This document shows, one piece after another, positions 21,286 through 33,129 of a stretch of DNA of 64,000 nt. The position numbers and the translations under genes are program-made. Source of the DNA: Agrypnia vestita (lineage: Eukaryota; Arthropoda; Insecta; Trichoptera; Phryganeidae). Numbering within the stretch: position 1 is the first letter of the stretch; every line of letters begins with the position of its first letter. Under the pieces are notes generated by a model. It saw only the letters and a program-made list of their open reading frames with translations, made no database searches and had not been told where the DNA came from. Location: the NCBI GenBank assembly GCA_016648135.1, contig JADDOH010023656.1, positions 1-64,000 of the forward strand, read 5' to 3'.

Positions 21286-24000
21286 ACTATGTAAAAGCAA
21301 TGTTTAAATTCAGGTCAACATAGCGTAAATAATATTACATTATTATGTCATTGAAAATGTGTTGTATACTGCCATCTGTTGACGTCACTTCAAAGCAACA
21401 ATCTTAAAAAAATATTCAAGTATTTTACAACCCTTTGTTCATAATGTGATGAATGATAAATGGTTTTTCCTCACTGCAACAAAGGCACATGAATATTATT
21501 ATCTGAATCATTTTAATTAACTGTAAAATGTGGACTGAGAACATGATTGATCGTGCCACGTCACGGTAAATCTTCACACATAATAAACATAGTCCCTCCT
21601 GAGTGTATATTGTTCTGTCATGGTAAGTGTTGGCAACCTTGACTGCGTGCACCTGTTGGCTTAACTTAACAACTCTATCTTGTCATTGCGGTACCGAAGG
21701 TTTTCTGCTAAATTTATTATCATCGTTAATTGGCAACCAAATATGGTGCATGACTTATGGATGCCGACTTCCTTGCGATTGATAGAAATATTCTACAATG
21801 AAATTGTTCATTTGGAATGTAGAAGATTTATGTAAAGCTTTGATTTTGCAAATTTTAAATGCATCTAGGACATTTTGAACAGCTAATACATTGCGTTGTG
21901 TTTTTAATTTATGAAAATCGTTTTATATCACGAAATTGTATCAGTGTTTTTGACGTAATATCATTTTTATGTTGGCCTTAGTAGAATAATAGTTTTCCTA
22001 GGTATTTATGAATACATATTATCTTAACTGAAGGCAGTTAGTTGCAAGTCCACAAAGTATTTCATATTTAGGATCAGAATTTGGTAATTTTTCCAGCAAA
22101 ATGTTGTGTATTACTTTCTGAAATGTTTTTTTACATAATCAGACAGATGAATGTAAAATGTTATATTATTTATCTTGCTACTATGATTTTTGCACTTTAG
22201 TTGTAGTGTATGGTCACCACAAAACTCCTCCCTTAACCACAGTCCACTGCCGTGTCTTCGCTTACCAATCCCATGTCCCATAGTTCCGATGAGTAAAATT
22301 GTGTTCAATAATTATGGGACATACCAAACAACGTGTACGAAAGGCATACCCAGTTAGGCACATGCCAAATATGCACAAGCCATGTGAATGTCCTCTTCTT
22401 GATCACAATACAGATACAGGCGTCAAACAGCATTTTAAAGGGAAAAATAATTCTCCAACATAACCAGCTTAATAAATTTACATACATTTTTAGCTAGGTT
22501 GGGTTATTTATAATTTGAGCAATACTTGGTTAGGTTCGGTAGAGTTTTTTCCCTTTAAAAATGTTAGTATTGCCTTAACGAGTTTGAACCAATGCTACAT
22601 TATTAAGTTTACATAATTAACGGGGGGTTTTAACATAGAAACATGTAGTACATTGGTTTGGATTGTGATTTTTATATTTATTTTTCTATTTTACTATTTA
22701 TATTATGTTTTTTTTTTAAATTTACACTCAGTAGAGTCACACACATGTCAGGATGGGTCCATATCACCAGAGAAGCATGTGTCATATAAATGTATTGGAC
22801 AGATGAATTTTCATTACCGTAGATCAACAATATTTTAACTTGTTCCAGGCCAGCGCCTGGAATATAACGTTATACCAATGCAAGAAATTATCCTTTTGAT
22901 TACAGTATTAATGAATGACTTATACTTGTGAGATAAACAATGTAGACATGTTTGTAACAAAAAATTTTAGAAAAAATCTTGTAATTAAATATTTAGTATA
23001 AACAATAATTAGTTTCACAGTTTAGATAGTTTTATAATGCTATAATAATTTCAGCTGAAATTGAAATACAATCTGATGATTTTTTACTACGAAATCAAAA
23101 ATGCACTCTTAAATTAAATTATCCTAGTACGTATACATATTGATGTTTTTTTACTATTTTTACTTGGAAAATAGTTTCAAATCAAATTAATGATAATGCT
23201 TTTGAGATAATTATTTATGCATAAGTTATTTTTATTATGTATATAAACATACATATCTTTTAACGTTTTTGTCTCACGGAAGAGTGCTATCCCTTGGTCC
23301 AGAATATAATACAGTAAATATACAATAGTATAAGATCAATGCATCTTTAAACAATCTTAAATATATAAATACTCGTACATACCTCACCATTATTGTTGGA
23401 AGCCTCTCCATGAATCTGGAATTCTTCGCTTCGGTCTTTTGCGAATTTTTAACCATGTCGGTCCGCTTACTTTAGTGAGTGACAGTGACATCTTTGTCTT
23501 TTTCAATCTCACCTAGAGATTCCCAACATAATCTTTTCTATATTACGCAGAGTCGTCTAGAACTAATGAGATAACTTATAGGCAGAGTCCAAATTTCAAT
23601 ATACCAACCTCTCCTATGCAATGTATTGCAATTACCAAATAGGTCGTTTTGAATTGTTCTACTATTTTGCATACATTAGATAAATTGATGTCCAGTAATT
23701 TTTTAAATAAAAGATACAATACAGGATATAAAATAATATCACCTATAATATGTAAATACATATATGCAATGATTAGTACAACAAAAAATGATCCATTTGT
23801 TATGTGATTCAATGGTTTATGTAGGATAGTTCGATATTGGAAGGAATAAAGATTGAAAAAATGTTGTGGCCAAAGATGATTCTCAAGACAGTGGCATATT
23901 ATTTTTGAAAAACAATGTTTAGTTTTCCGCACATACTCCAATTTAGTTTTGCTCTCGTTGTTAGTTCCTCCCGATTTCTTCCTTCTGGGAAGAAGACTAC
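21286..24000. other. AT-rich 3' flank, nothing recognised
   Basis: No splice-flanked coding, repeat copy or RNA gene could be supported. A small CCAGGCCAGCGCCTGG hairpin occurs at 22845-22860. The frames at 23576-23941 and elsewhere are AT-rich with no recognisable domain. Confidence 0.3.
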
Positions 24001-24004
24001 ATAA

Positions 24005-24232
24005 CAGGGGCGTGCAGTGAGAACAAGAAGTGTGACTTTTTCCTAAGCATATATTTTGAAAAGAATCCCAAATAAGAGATATCTCATAATATTCCTATCA
24101 CAATACATAATGAACATATATATTAATAAGATTTAAATATTTCGTAATATTCTGCCAGATAAATATTTAATATTGATTTTTTTTCCAGATATATGTTTAT
24201 ATAAAATACATATTTCTTGTTCTCACCGCGCC
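24005..24232. mobile_element. hAT-type MITE, family N
   Basis: The left end CAGGGGCGTGCAGTGAGAAC and right end GTTCTCACCGCGCC are inverted. The better-preserved copy at 62071-62290 has near-identical 8-bp flanking duplications. The right terminus of this copy is slightly eroded. Confidence 0.6.
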
Positions 24233-25086
24233 TACTTAATATTCTTGAAATAATTTTGTGTTATTGGTTGCATTTTCTTATAAGATAATATTTTTTCTTA
24301 CTTAGACTAAGTCGTTGAACCCTTTGTATTTAAATAAATTAAGCGTATATTAAGTGAAATTGTCTAAAAAAACACTCTGTAATATATTTATTATATTATG
24401 CGAGATACTTTTTTTTGTTACTATACATAAAATTTTTAGGAGACTTAACTGTTATATTTTTTAAAAGGCAATAAATGAGGCAATTTGAAACTTGTCTGGT
24501 GCTCGTTTTGGAAGTTACAAAATTAAGAGTTTAAGAAAATTTTGAAAATAAATTATGCTCACGAATGTAGAATTTTTTACAATTTTTTAAACTGAATATA
24601 CATATAATTCAATTATGTAATCTTCTATTTAAACTGAAAATATAATAGTTGTTGCTGTAATAAAAATTAATTTGTTTGTATTAAAAAATTATACTTAATT
24701 ATTTTATTTAGTTTATAATATTCTGCGAAATATTTAGAAAAAAAAAAACAAAATCTTTAGTTTTTGTATTTAAGTAAATTAAAAAAATAAAATATTAATT
24801 TCTTCGAGGGAGATAATTAACCATATTGTAAACTGAAATACTTTTTAATCAATACTGTGAGGTGTGTCCGGGTAAGTGTGAGTTATTCTAACGAGCATTA
24901 AACTTCAACAGTAGGCCAGATAATTATTTTTCACATATGTAAAATAATAATTGCTATTTTAAACATGAAAAATATAAAAAATATATATTTTTAGACACAC
25001 TAATGTAGACGCACTTCCTCTTTTGTTCCTTTTCTTAAATTTGAAATAAATATTTACATAAAAATTATTAATTTATGAACGACAAA

Positions 25087-25108
25087 GTGTGTGTGTGTGT
25101 GTGTGTGT
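25087..25108. repeat. (GT)n microsatellite
   Basis: About eleven GT units in AT-rich sequence. Confidence 0.9.
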
Positions 25109-25621
25109 AATGACAAATTAGACTCCTTACTTGAATTTGAAATTCTGCACTGACAACAAAATTTTAACACTTTTTATAAAGCAGCGAATTCAAAAGCAAC
25201 TTTGTATTTAAACTGCCAAAATTTATAGGCAATTTTCTTTATAATTTGTAATGACAACATTATTCAATCTATGTAGTTTTTGTCGTCTTGTCTATTGGTG
25301 TAAGTAATGGGATATTGTTTCTAAATTTGTTTTACCTGTTTAGAGATATGGGGGGAGACACACTTACCTGAACGCACCTTAGTATACTTTTATATATCAA
25401 TTAAAATCTTGTTTTCCGAGACATTATTTATTATATCTTAAATGATAACAAAATTACCAGTTTTCTCACCGGATAAACAGTTGTATTACTTAAATTACAT
25501 TGTTCTGTGAATGTATCATATAAATCTTTTCTTACTAATTAAGATTTTGTATGTGTTAGTTGTTTTAGTTTTCTGATTAATTTTTACTTTGCATACAGTT
25601 TGTTTTGTTATGCTAGTCAAA

Positions 25622-25665
25622 AATAAAGGTTTTTTGAATAAAATTTTTGTTTTTATTTTTTATAT
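25622..25665 (+). terminator. Candidate polyadenylation site
   Basis: Tandem AATAAA hexamers 15 nt apart are followed within 10-30 nt by U-rich and GU-rich sequence. They lie downstream of the only gene seen and on its strand. No transcript evidence is available from sequence alone. Confidence 0.4.
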
Positions 25666-26107
25666 CTGTTTGTTGCTGATTTTTTAGGTGATACAGAGGA
25701 AGTTGTACTTTTAGTAAAACAGTTTTAATGGTTCATCTAAGCATGACTTTTCTACCCTTACATTTTGGTTGGCAAAATCCGAACTTTTGATGGTAAACAC
25801 AAAATAATACTTTAAATATAATAATAATAGCTTAAAAATTTTGTTGATAAAAATAAATTTGACCTTTTAGACTAACAATTTGATTCATTAAATAAGATTG
25901 AACTTTAAGCTCATTATAAAAAACTGACCCTTTAATAACATATAGGATTGTATTTTAAGTCCAAAATTTTACTTTATAAACGCAAAACTGTGCACTTTGT
26001 TAATAATTTTTAATGAAAACCATAAAATTACCTTTCTATAAAATTACCTTACATAAAGTTAGCTTTTTAGTCCAAAATCCTGGTTAAATATTTAGACAAT
26101 ACATACA

Positions 26108-26610
26108 CAGGGTTATTTGGAAAACATTAATAACCTTGCAGGACTATATTCCTGCTTTAATTTTGAGTTAAAAATTTTCAAGCAACCACGACCTAATATA
26201 AATAGTTATGGAGGTATGCGACATCTAAGTTTGCATTTTTTTTTCAATATTTCTGACTTATTTTTTGTGAAACGTCGACTATCATTACAGTAACTTATAT
26301 TGAATATGAAAAATTTATTCCCTTTAATAAAATAATAAAAACCTTTCAATTCTAATTGGAAAACATCCAATTGGAATTTCTGCAAGGTTTTTAACATTTT
26401 ATTTAACTTCTATTGAAACAAATGATTTTTTGGTAATCGTTATAAGTTACTGCAATGATAGTTCAACGTTTTGTAAAAAAATAAATCAGAAATATTGAAA
26501 GAAAGGATAATTTTGATATTGCATATCTCCATAACTATTGATGTCATGGCTGCTTGAACATTTTCGACTCATAATCCTGCGAGGTTATTAATGTTTTCCA
26601 AATAAGCCTG
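26108..26610. mobile_element. Fold-back repeat family I
   Basis: A palindrome of about 500 bp with ends CAGGGTTATTTGGAAAACATT and its diverged complement AATGTTTTCCAAATAAGCCTG, then TATA. Internal landmarks CATTACAGTAACTTATA and TATCAATAGTTATGGAGAT-like sequence match the other copies. Confidence 0.8.
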
Positions 26611-27021
26611 TATAATTAATTATCTTTTTATTGAAAATTTTCAATTTTATGATGAAGAATGATTTTTAGTTTAAAATTTTAACTAACGCCATCTAGCGAT
26701 TCATGTTGATTTATGCAATAATTACTTTTGTCTATTTGGGTCTATTTTAATTGGATCATAACAATCATGTCTTCACTGCAATTATATAACATTGTACACT
26801 TCGTCAATTTTGACATAATGAATATTATATTAACTATTATTATTATTTTAAAAGTTAGTAGAAATCAGTTTGTTTTAAGTATCTACCTACCTACATCTAC
26901 TAATTTATTCATCCAAGTTTCCAAATATTTAGTTAAAGCCAATATTTCCGCCATAAAGGTGGAAATATTGATATTTGACAGATGTTTCATACAAATTTTA
27001 CACCTACATAAATAAAAACAA
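26611..27021. other. AT-rich intergenic sequence
   Basis: Nothing supported. The 95-codon frame at 26728-27015 is hydrophobic AT-rich sequence without a recognisable domain. Confidence 0.3.
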
Positions 27022-27023
27022 TA

Positions 27024-27392
27024 AGTAGAATGCGACCACTATAAATTGGCGTGCGAGGGAGGGCGCCCCTGTCGCGAAACAGAAGTTGCCAGGGTGTAAA
27101 TTTATTACACAACACATAATGTACAGAATGTCCGGTGACCGGTGTCGTAGCCTTTAACAGAAATTTGTTCGGGCAGCACTAAAAAAAACAAGCAACAATG
27201 GCGGCCGTTCTATCTGTCAAACTGTCAGACGGTAATATCGGTCCATTATTTGCTTTTTCATCTTCGCAAAACTTTAATACTTCATTGGCAATTGTTCTTG
27301 CACCATCCCGGACTGTTTAGGATGTTTTGGACATAATAATTCAATGTATATTGGTAATCAAGATGTCACGTTGATTTACGTTGCTCAAGCAA
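27024..27392 (+). mobile_element. Family B Tc1/mariner-type element, internally deleted
   Basis: TA on both sides (27022-27023, 27393-27394). Left end AGTAGAATGCGACCACTATA; right end TTGCTCAAGCAA. The minus-strand frame starting MSKTS, then a stop, then TVRDGARTIANEVLKF is kept. Relative to the other copies the right third is missing. Confidence 0.75.
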
Positions 27393-27589
27393 TAATGTAA
27401 AATATTACAACGATGTTGTTATTTTGAATATGGGGGGGATAGTGGATTCTACCATGGTGAATTAATTAGTTGACAGGTACGGAAATTACTGACGTTTATT
27501 TGAAAAAAATCTTAGGTAAGTACCAAAGTATAATTCGCAAGGAATTCAAAATACATCAATAGAATTTAACATCATTGGTTGATGCTTCG

Positions 27590-28400
27590 CGTTGTCTTAA
27601 ATCATGGAGAGAAATAGAATAGTGTCAGGCTAATTCCCCGTCGAACGGCGGGCAATGTCCGTTTAGTATTCCCCCGCGAGCTTGTCACTCATTGTGCCTA
27701 AAATGGCTCCATTTGCAAGTATTATCAGCCCTGACAATATGGCGTTGCGTCACCGCTACAGGCTGACTCTCGAGGCAAATTAAAAATAATAAAGCTTGAT
27801 TTTATAGACGATTCAAATATTTAATGTTGAAAAATAACGATAATATTGATAATTTACATCAAGATCAGGTAAGACGATACCACGGGCGATTTGGACCTTT
27901 TAAACAAGTTAAATTTGAAATGTTAACAAAAAGGAATGTACCTATTAAATCATTTAGCATCATGAGGTACAGTACCTATTTGAGTATATTAACAGTCTCG
28001 AGATACCAGCAAGTTACTATTTTCACAATGATTTGGCTTGTCTCACACATAAAAAATATAAAATAAATAGTTTTTTAATTTTTTCTTGTCGTTTTTAATT
28101 TAATATAGGTACTTATGTATTAAAATATTTTTGATGTGTAACATCTTTCCTCTCGCTTTCCTGCAATATGTGGCAGTGATTGTGTGAAAAAGGACGGAAA
28201 TGCGTAACAGAAAATAAGACGCGCGCAATTTCATTTAATTAACCAATGAGCGCGCGCGGAGCACGCGCATGCTCAAATAATCATTGTTTATAAACAAATG
28301 TCCAGCAAGTACCATTACAGCGATGACGCACACTACCAGCCAATGCTTCTGATTTTGTATATATGTTACTAGGCTGGTGTCAAGCGTGTGGATGTTGTAA
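27590..28400. other. Unique sequence with GC-richer segments, candidate regulatory DNA
   Basis: 27600-27780 (CCCCGTCGAACGGCGGGC..., ATGGCTCCATTTGC) and 28195-28350 (runs of GCGCGC around CATGCTC) are GC-richer, have no copies in the window and show no coding frame. They may be conserved non-coding elements; this rests on composition alone. Confidence 0.3.
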
Positions 28401-28638
28401 CTTTGATATATTTTGGCTTATATCTTCGAAACTACACAATAAATAATTAATTTTTTGTAAACAATAATTACCCTTAATGATATACACTCTCAAATTTATG
28501 TGATTATTTTTAAATATTTATTCAAAGTTTTCATACAATGTGTACGGCGGCACACTACCGCCATCTATGAAAATAAATAAAAACATATAATTTACCAAAC
28601 ACGTTTCTAAGCAAAATGCTTGTGTACGGTATACGGTA

Positions 28639-28781
28639 CAGTTGCCGGCAAACTTCATGAAATTCTTTGGCTAAGTGGGGGAATGCGCAGAAGACGAAAT
28701 TTGGGTCTCGTTGGTAGAAAGGTAGATGCGCAAACGTCCCCCCACCTCGCCGCAGAATTTCAAGATGTTTGCCGGCTACTG
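28639..28781. mobile_element. Family C MITE, 143 bp
   Basis: TA-flanked (28637-28638, 28782-28783) with the same 15-bp inverted ends as 8353-8495 and only three differences along its length, so both copies are young relative to the other repeats here. Confidence 0.88.
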
Positions 28782-28799
28782 TACCTACCCAGTGCGGCA

Positions 28800-29320
28800 A
28801 AATTTAATAATAAATAAAATATTTTTTTAAATGCACATACATTTTCTTTACTTGTATTTACTAATTTATAAATATATACTTAAGTATCTATTTTAGAATT
28901 TTAGAAATTTGTTTAAATGATTTTCTTGCATTTCAACAAATGATCGATTAATATTTTTAATTGTGCGATTTACAGTAGGTATTGATAAGTGCTGCTCAAT
29001 TGATATTTTTAATTGTGAGATGTCAAATGTTCATCATATGGGACAAATGTAAGGCTCGCTCGTTTTTTTTTTTACATTTTGGGATGTTTTTAGATTAATG
29101 CTATAATGCATTAAAATACCCAAATGTATGGTTTTAATCCTTACTCAATTATAGCGCATTTTACATTATATTTGAGTTTCTTTTTAAAGGAATAAACAAA
29201 CCGAAAAATGGTGAATAAAACTGCATTGGGTACCTACTAATTAAAAAAATATATTTTTTGACTTAATAACACCAAAGTTATCATGGTCTGATTTATTAAT
29301 GTCATTTTTGTTCAAAGTTT
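28800..29320. other. AT-rich intergenic sequence
   Basis: Nothing supported. Confidence 0.25.
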
Positions 29321-29321
29321 T

Positions 29322-29490
29322 TGAGATTATTTTGATTTTGTTCAAATCTTTCAGAACAGTACTGGATTTCATGTCACATAGACATTATTAATCAGTTAAT
29401 GTATATTATACATTAATTGATTAATAATGTGTATGTGACATGAAATCCAGTACTGTTCTGAAAGATTTGAACAAAATCAAAATATTCTCA
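29322..29490. repeat. Near-perfect palindrome, about 170 bp
   Basis: Two arms of about 84 bp meet at a single central T (29406). The left arm has GTTCAAATCTTTCAGAACAG and TACTGGATTTCATGTCACAT; the right arm is their complement. I count only about four mismatches. It could extrude as a cruciform or give a long hairpin RNA. No copy elsewhere in the window. Confidence 0.9.
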
Positions 29491-30087
29491 TTGAAAATAC
29501 TGGTAAAAATGGAATTTAATACAAATAGGAAATAATAGTTCCTGGCGTATCCTAGTGTAATGTTAGTAATTCGGATGTATTTCATTACACAGAAAAAGTA
29601 TATTGCTTTCAAAAATTCCGTAAAATCAATTGTAGATTTTCCCATTTAGTAGCATTAACGACATCTGTGGGGATTTAGGAGAATGAAAATGGCTTTGTAC
29701 AGGCCGCATGGAAAGGTTGTTACAATGCATATATGAAGTGTGGCATGTAATCCAAATATATACAACTTCCGAAAATTAGTAGGCGTGGTATATTCTATCA
29801 TGGGTGGAAATGGCGAATGTTACATTGTGTAAAGCCAACCATAAGATAGGTCATAAGTCCTATGTACACCCAAAAAAAGACTTCTATGCCTACTTTCCCA
29901 TAAAAAACTACAGTTTCGTCTCTGTGAGACATCTTAATATACATTAATCAAAGTTTTTGATTTTATAGATATCAAATGTTATGAAAAAAATATAGATATA
30001 ATGGCGAGTTAACAGAAAGGAGGTTGAAAATTTAAATGAAATTAAAATAGTTGAAAATTAGCCTTGATCAGCTCACTGCAACGTAAA

Positions 30088-30510
30088 TTAAGGCTCCGAG
30101 ATGGCCAAAAATACATGATCGAAGGCCTCCTTCTCATAGGGCTGTCGACTATGTTCAGCCTGAACAAATGGGTAGTCACCACGGAATAGTTTTCTTGGAA
30201 ATCTTTCTATCGGCGAACGTTTCGCGAAGGGTTTCGCGTTCTTTGCCAGGAATATTTGTCTCATGCTTTCTAATCGCTTTCCCTTGTGTCCACTTGCGAT
30301 TCCAATTGTGAAATCCAGATACCCGGCTTTATTTTGAAATAAGTCATACTGCTCATTCTGTATCTTGACAGTTATTGTGTTACATTTTAATGCCGCCAAT
30401 TTTGAAATAGAAATATTTTCTATCATATTAAGGTACTCTCCATTTCCCAGGCTACATAGATTCATGATGAGTAAATACAGAGAATTTTTGACATACATAT
30501 TTGTAGACAT
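30088..30510 (-). other. Unassigned 140-codon open frame
   Basis: A minus-strand frame from ATG to TGA (140 aa) with fairly balanced composition, including AGYLDFTIGIASGHKGKR and KLFRGDYPFVQAEHSRQPYE. I do not recognise a family. It is longer than most chance frames here and GC-richer than its flanks, so it could be a gene fragment, a decayed transposon protein, or chance. There is no splice context, start context or second copy to decide. Confidence 0.25.
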
Positions 30511-30742
30511 ATTTCATGAAGACTTGACTGCATTGAGAAGAAACCTGCTGTCGGTATTGAAATAAAAATGTTTATTCTAATTCAATTTAAATTATAACAA
30601 TAATGTCGTACCACAAAGTAACTGACATCTCAATTAGAAATATCTATGGTTTAATTTAATATAATTAGTCCAACAAAAAATCCAAGATCCTTGAATCCCC
30701 CAACATTGATTTAAATGTTAGAAAGAACTTGATAAAAACGTT

Positions 30743-31140
30743 TGTCTGGAGTTCTGATGATGTATGGCAGCGAAACATGGACCATCGGCCAGAGCATGTC
30801 CGGGAGGCTAGCGGCCTTTGAGATGTGGTGCTACAGGCGCATGGCGAGGATCCATTGGTCAGGACGAGATGTTGAGTAGGGTGGGCGAAAAGAGGCGGCT
30901 CCCGAACAGTGAGCAATTTGGATAGGCTATAGTATAAGGCATCCGGGCCTGCTTGTTACCAACGTCGAGGGAATTGTTGAAGGCAACAATCGTAGAGGCC
31001 GCCCGAGATTAAGCTACGTAGACCAGATTATCGAAGATGTGCGCTGTTGTACCTACCAAGAAATGAAGAGGCTGGCAGGTGACAGAGAGAAGTGGAGAAA
31101 TCGAGTGCTTGTTGTAGACCAATCCTAGGATTGCGTCCCA
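30743..31140 (+). mobile_element. LINE family D 3' end
   Basis: Encodes MYGSETWTIGQSMSGRLAAF, then RRMARIHWSGR in shifted frames, and AGDREKWRNRVLVVDQS at the end, then GATTGCGTCCC and an A run. Frameshifts and a deletion (HIRNDE part missing) show it is dead. Copies at 12690-13015 (minus) and 51625-52050. Confidence 0.8.
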
Positions 31141-31199
31141 AAAAAAAACTATATACGTATATATTGCTTCATTATGCATCACAAACCGCAATTATATTC

Positions 31200-31600
31200 C
31201 TACCAACTTAATGCTATTAAAGTATTTACGCCATTATTTTCGGAATAATCCAGCGTCACACTTCCGTGACTTAAGCCGCATCCGAATTCGTCAATTCAAT
31301 CATGAAAGAATGCTAATTTTTTCAAATGAGATATTTAAAAAATGTCAACGTAATATTCAAATGCAGCCTCCAAGGAAACATCAGTTAATAAATAATGGCG
31401 CCTTATCGATCCGCCGAAATCTCGGCTCATTTGATTATCAAAGTGTATTTATGATAATGTTTTCAAATGCAATCAGGGAAATGACGCGCGACGTTGCTAC
31501 AGACAATGACGCCATTTGCATAACTTGCAATCTAAAATGGCGCTACGATTTTTCCGCGGTATAATAAGCTGATTTTCACTTCAGGCGCTATCTTAATCAA
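31200..31600. other. GC-richer unique segment, candidate conserved non-coding DNA
   Basis: Contains GGCGCCTTATCGATCCGCCG, CAAAGTGTATTTATGATAATG and AATGACGCGCGACG. It covers a 117-codon plus frame with no recognisable domain. No copy elsewhere in the window. Confidence 0.3.
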
Positions 31601-31764
31601 TTTCGACAATTGACTTTTAACAATATGTTTATTAATGTGTTCGTGTCGTGTAAAGGCTACACCGAAGTAATGTTTTTGACAAATGTTACAATTACAATTT
31701 TGCCTTCTTGTCTCGTTTACTTTCAACACTTCTACAGAGCCGTCCTTTAATATATTGTCTATGT

Positions 31765-32493
31765 CAGTGGTTCCCAAAGTTGACAGGACCGCCAACCACC
31801 ATTTTTTTTTAATTTTCGGGACCCACCTCCTGTTTCACATATTCCCAACTCATATTGTAACCATACGAAAGAGTATTCAATTAAGAAAGAAAGAAAAACC
31901 TCAAAATATAATCTAAAAATATTAATATGTGATATTTTAATAGGAAGGATGAATTTTTTGTCTATTTATTGTCATAACAGCATTAGCGTTGACTTAAATT
32001 TTAGTCACTTTTAATCGCAGTGAATTCGATACGTCCAATTTATTTCTCTATTTAGTCTTAATATAAACCATGGCAGAAAATTTCACTTCACGTGAGGGGA
32101 GGAGGACTTTCATGGCTTCGTCAGACAAGCAGGGATAAAAGCCAGAATTTTGCTAATTGCTTGCGATTAAAAGTATTTTTCAGCGATGTATCTTCTGATA
32201 AATCAATAAGCCCCTCTTTCGCATTTCAGTCATGTTGTCTTGAAATGGATTTAAAATCCAGTTTATCCAGTTGAACTTTTTCATCTCCTTTTCGAAGTTG
32301 GCGTTAAAGATATTTTTCAACTCTGTTAAATGTGTGAAATTTGCAGACACTATATTGATATCTGGATGCCCTTCGTTATCTATAATAAATGCGACACGAC
32401 CCGGACGAGACGTGTTGCGCGGTGTTGTGACTGCGACCCACCTAATATCCGCTCACGACCCACCAGTGGGTCGCGACAGTTTGGGAAACACTG
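31765..32493 (-). mobile_element. hAT transposon remnant, 729 bp, exact 8-bp TSD
   Basis: Ends CAGTGGTTCCCAAAG and GTTTGGGAAACACTG, the classic hAT TIR form, flanked by identical GTCTATGT at 31757-31764 and 32494-32501. The minus strand keeps pieces of a hAT transposase C-terminus in several frames: NWILNPFQDN, LIDLSEDTSLKNTFNRKQLA, KFWLLSLL and SDEAMKVLLP. Frameshifts and stops make it inactive. Only the dimerisation-region end of the protein is left. Confidence 0.9.
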
Positions 32494-32654
32494 GTCTATG
32501 TGATCTATGAATCAAGTTTTCTCTCTCTCTTTATCTATGCACTTTTCTTTCATCATGCTCTAAGGTCGGCTTCTGTTTTGTGTTCCTACGCCACGTAGCA
32601 AGGCTCCGGTCGTATCTCGCAGTTGGTCTTGTCCACCTTAAGCAAGACTAGCGG

Positions 32655-33125
32655 TACATAATGGTGTTCTAGTGCCAACCCTGATGTATTGAAGTGAAGC
32701 CTGGAATTGGCAAAGGAGGAATGAAAATAGACTGAATGCGGTCACTAAGACGCGTGTGTGGAAAATCTTTGGTCGATAGAGTGAGGAATGAATTAAAAGT
32801 GAATGTAATGCTGGCTGCAGTATGGTAGACAGAATAAAGAAAAGATTGCTGAGATGGTTTAGTCATGCAGAATGTATGAACGAGGAAAGGATGGTTAAGA
32901 AAATATATGAGACGAGTGTTGAAGGCAACAGGAATAGAAGTCATCCGCGAAAGACCTGGCACGATCAGATACTACAGGTATTTGAGGATGGCCCTGTTAG
33001 AACTTGTATGAGAAGATGTATAAATGTGCTCGAAGCAAAAGTGATGTGCCAGGATAGAAGAGTGTGGTATTCAATCCTGTCTGCCTACCCCTGCGGGGTA
33101 CCGACGTGATGGTTAGTTAGTTAGT
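32655..33125 (+). mobile_element. LINE family E 3' end with (GTTA)n tail
   Basis: Encodes SEAWNWQRRNENRLNAVT, then DRIKKRLLRWFSHAECMNEE, RKTWHDQILQVFEDGP and YSILSAYPC, ending ACGTGATGG(TTAG)n. This is the C-terminal tail of a non-LTR RT (RTE-like). The upstream part carries stops. Copies at 39858-40224 and 57296-57622 share the tail. Confidence 0.8.
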
Positions 33126-33129
33126 TAAT

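Larger units (their letters stand above)
15842..25665 (+). other. 3' flank and possible long 3' UTR
   Basis: After the stop codon the sequence is AT-rich with no convincing coding frame. Two overlapping polyadenylation signals (AATAAA at 25622-25627 and 25637-25642) are followed by a T/GT-rich stretch (TTTGTTTTTATT, then TCTGTTTGTTGC), a good cleavage context. Weaker AATAAA motifs occur earlier, for example within the repeat at 16123-16614. The stretch contains a fold-back element, a minus-strand LINE end and two or three small TIR elements, so a transcript of nearly 10 kb is possible but not shown; the true 3' end may be much nearer the stop. Confidence 0.35.
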
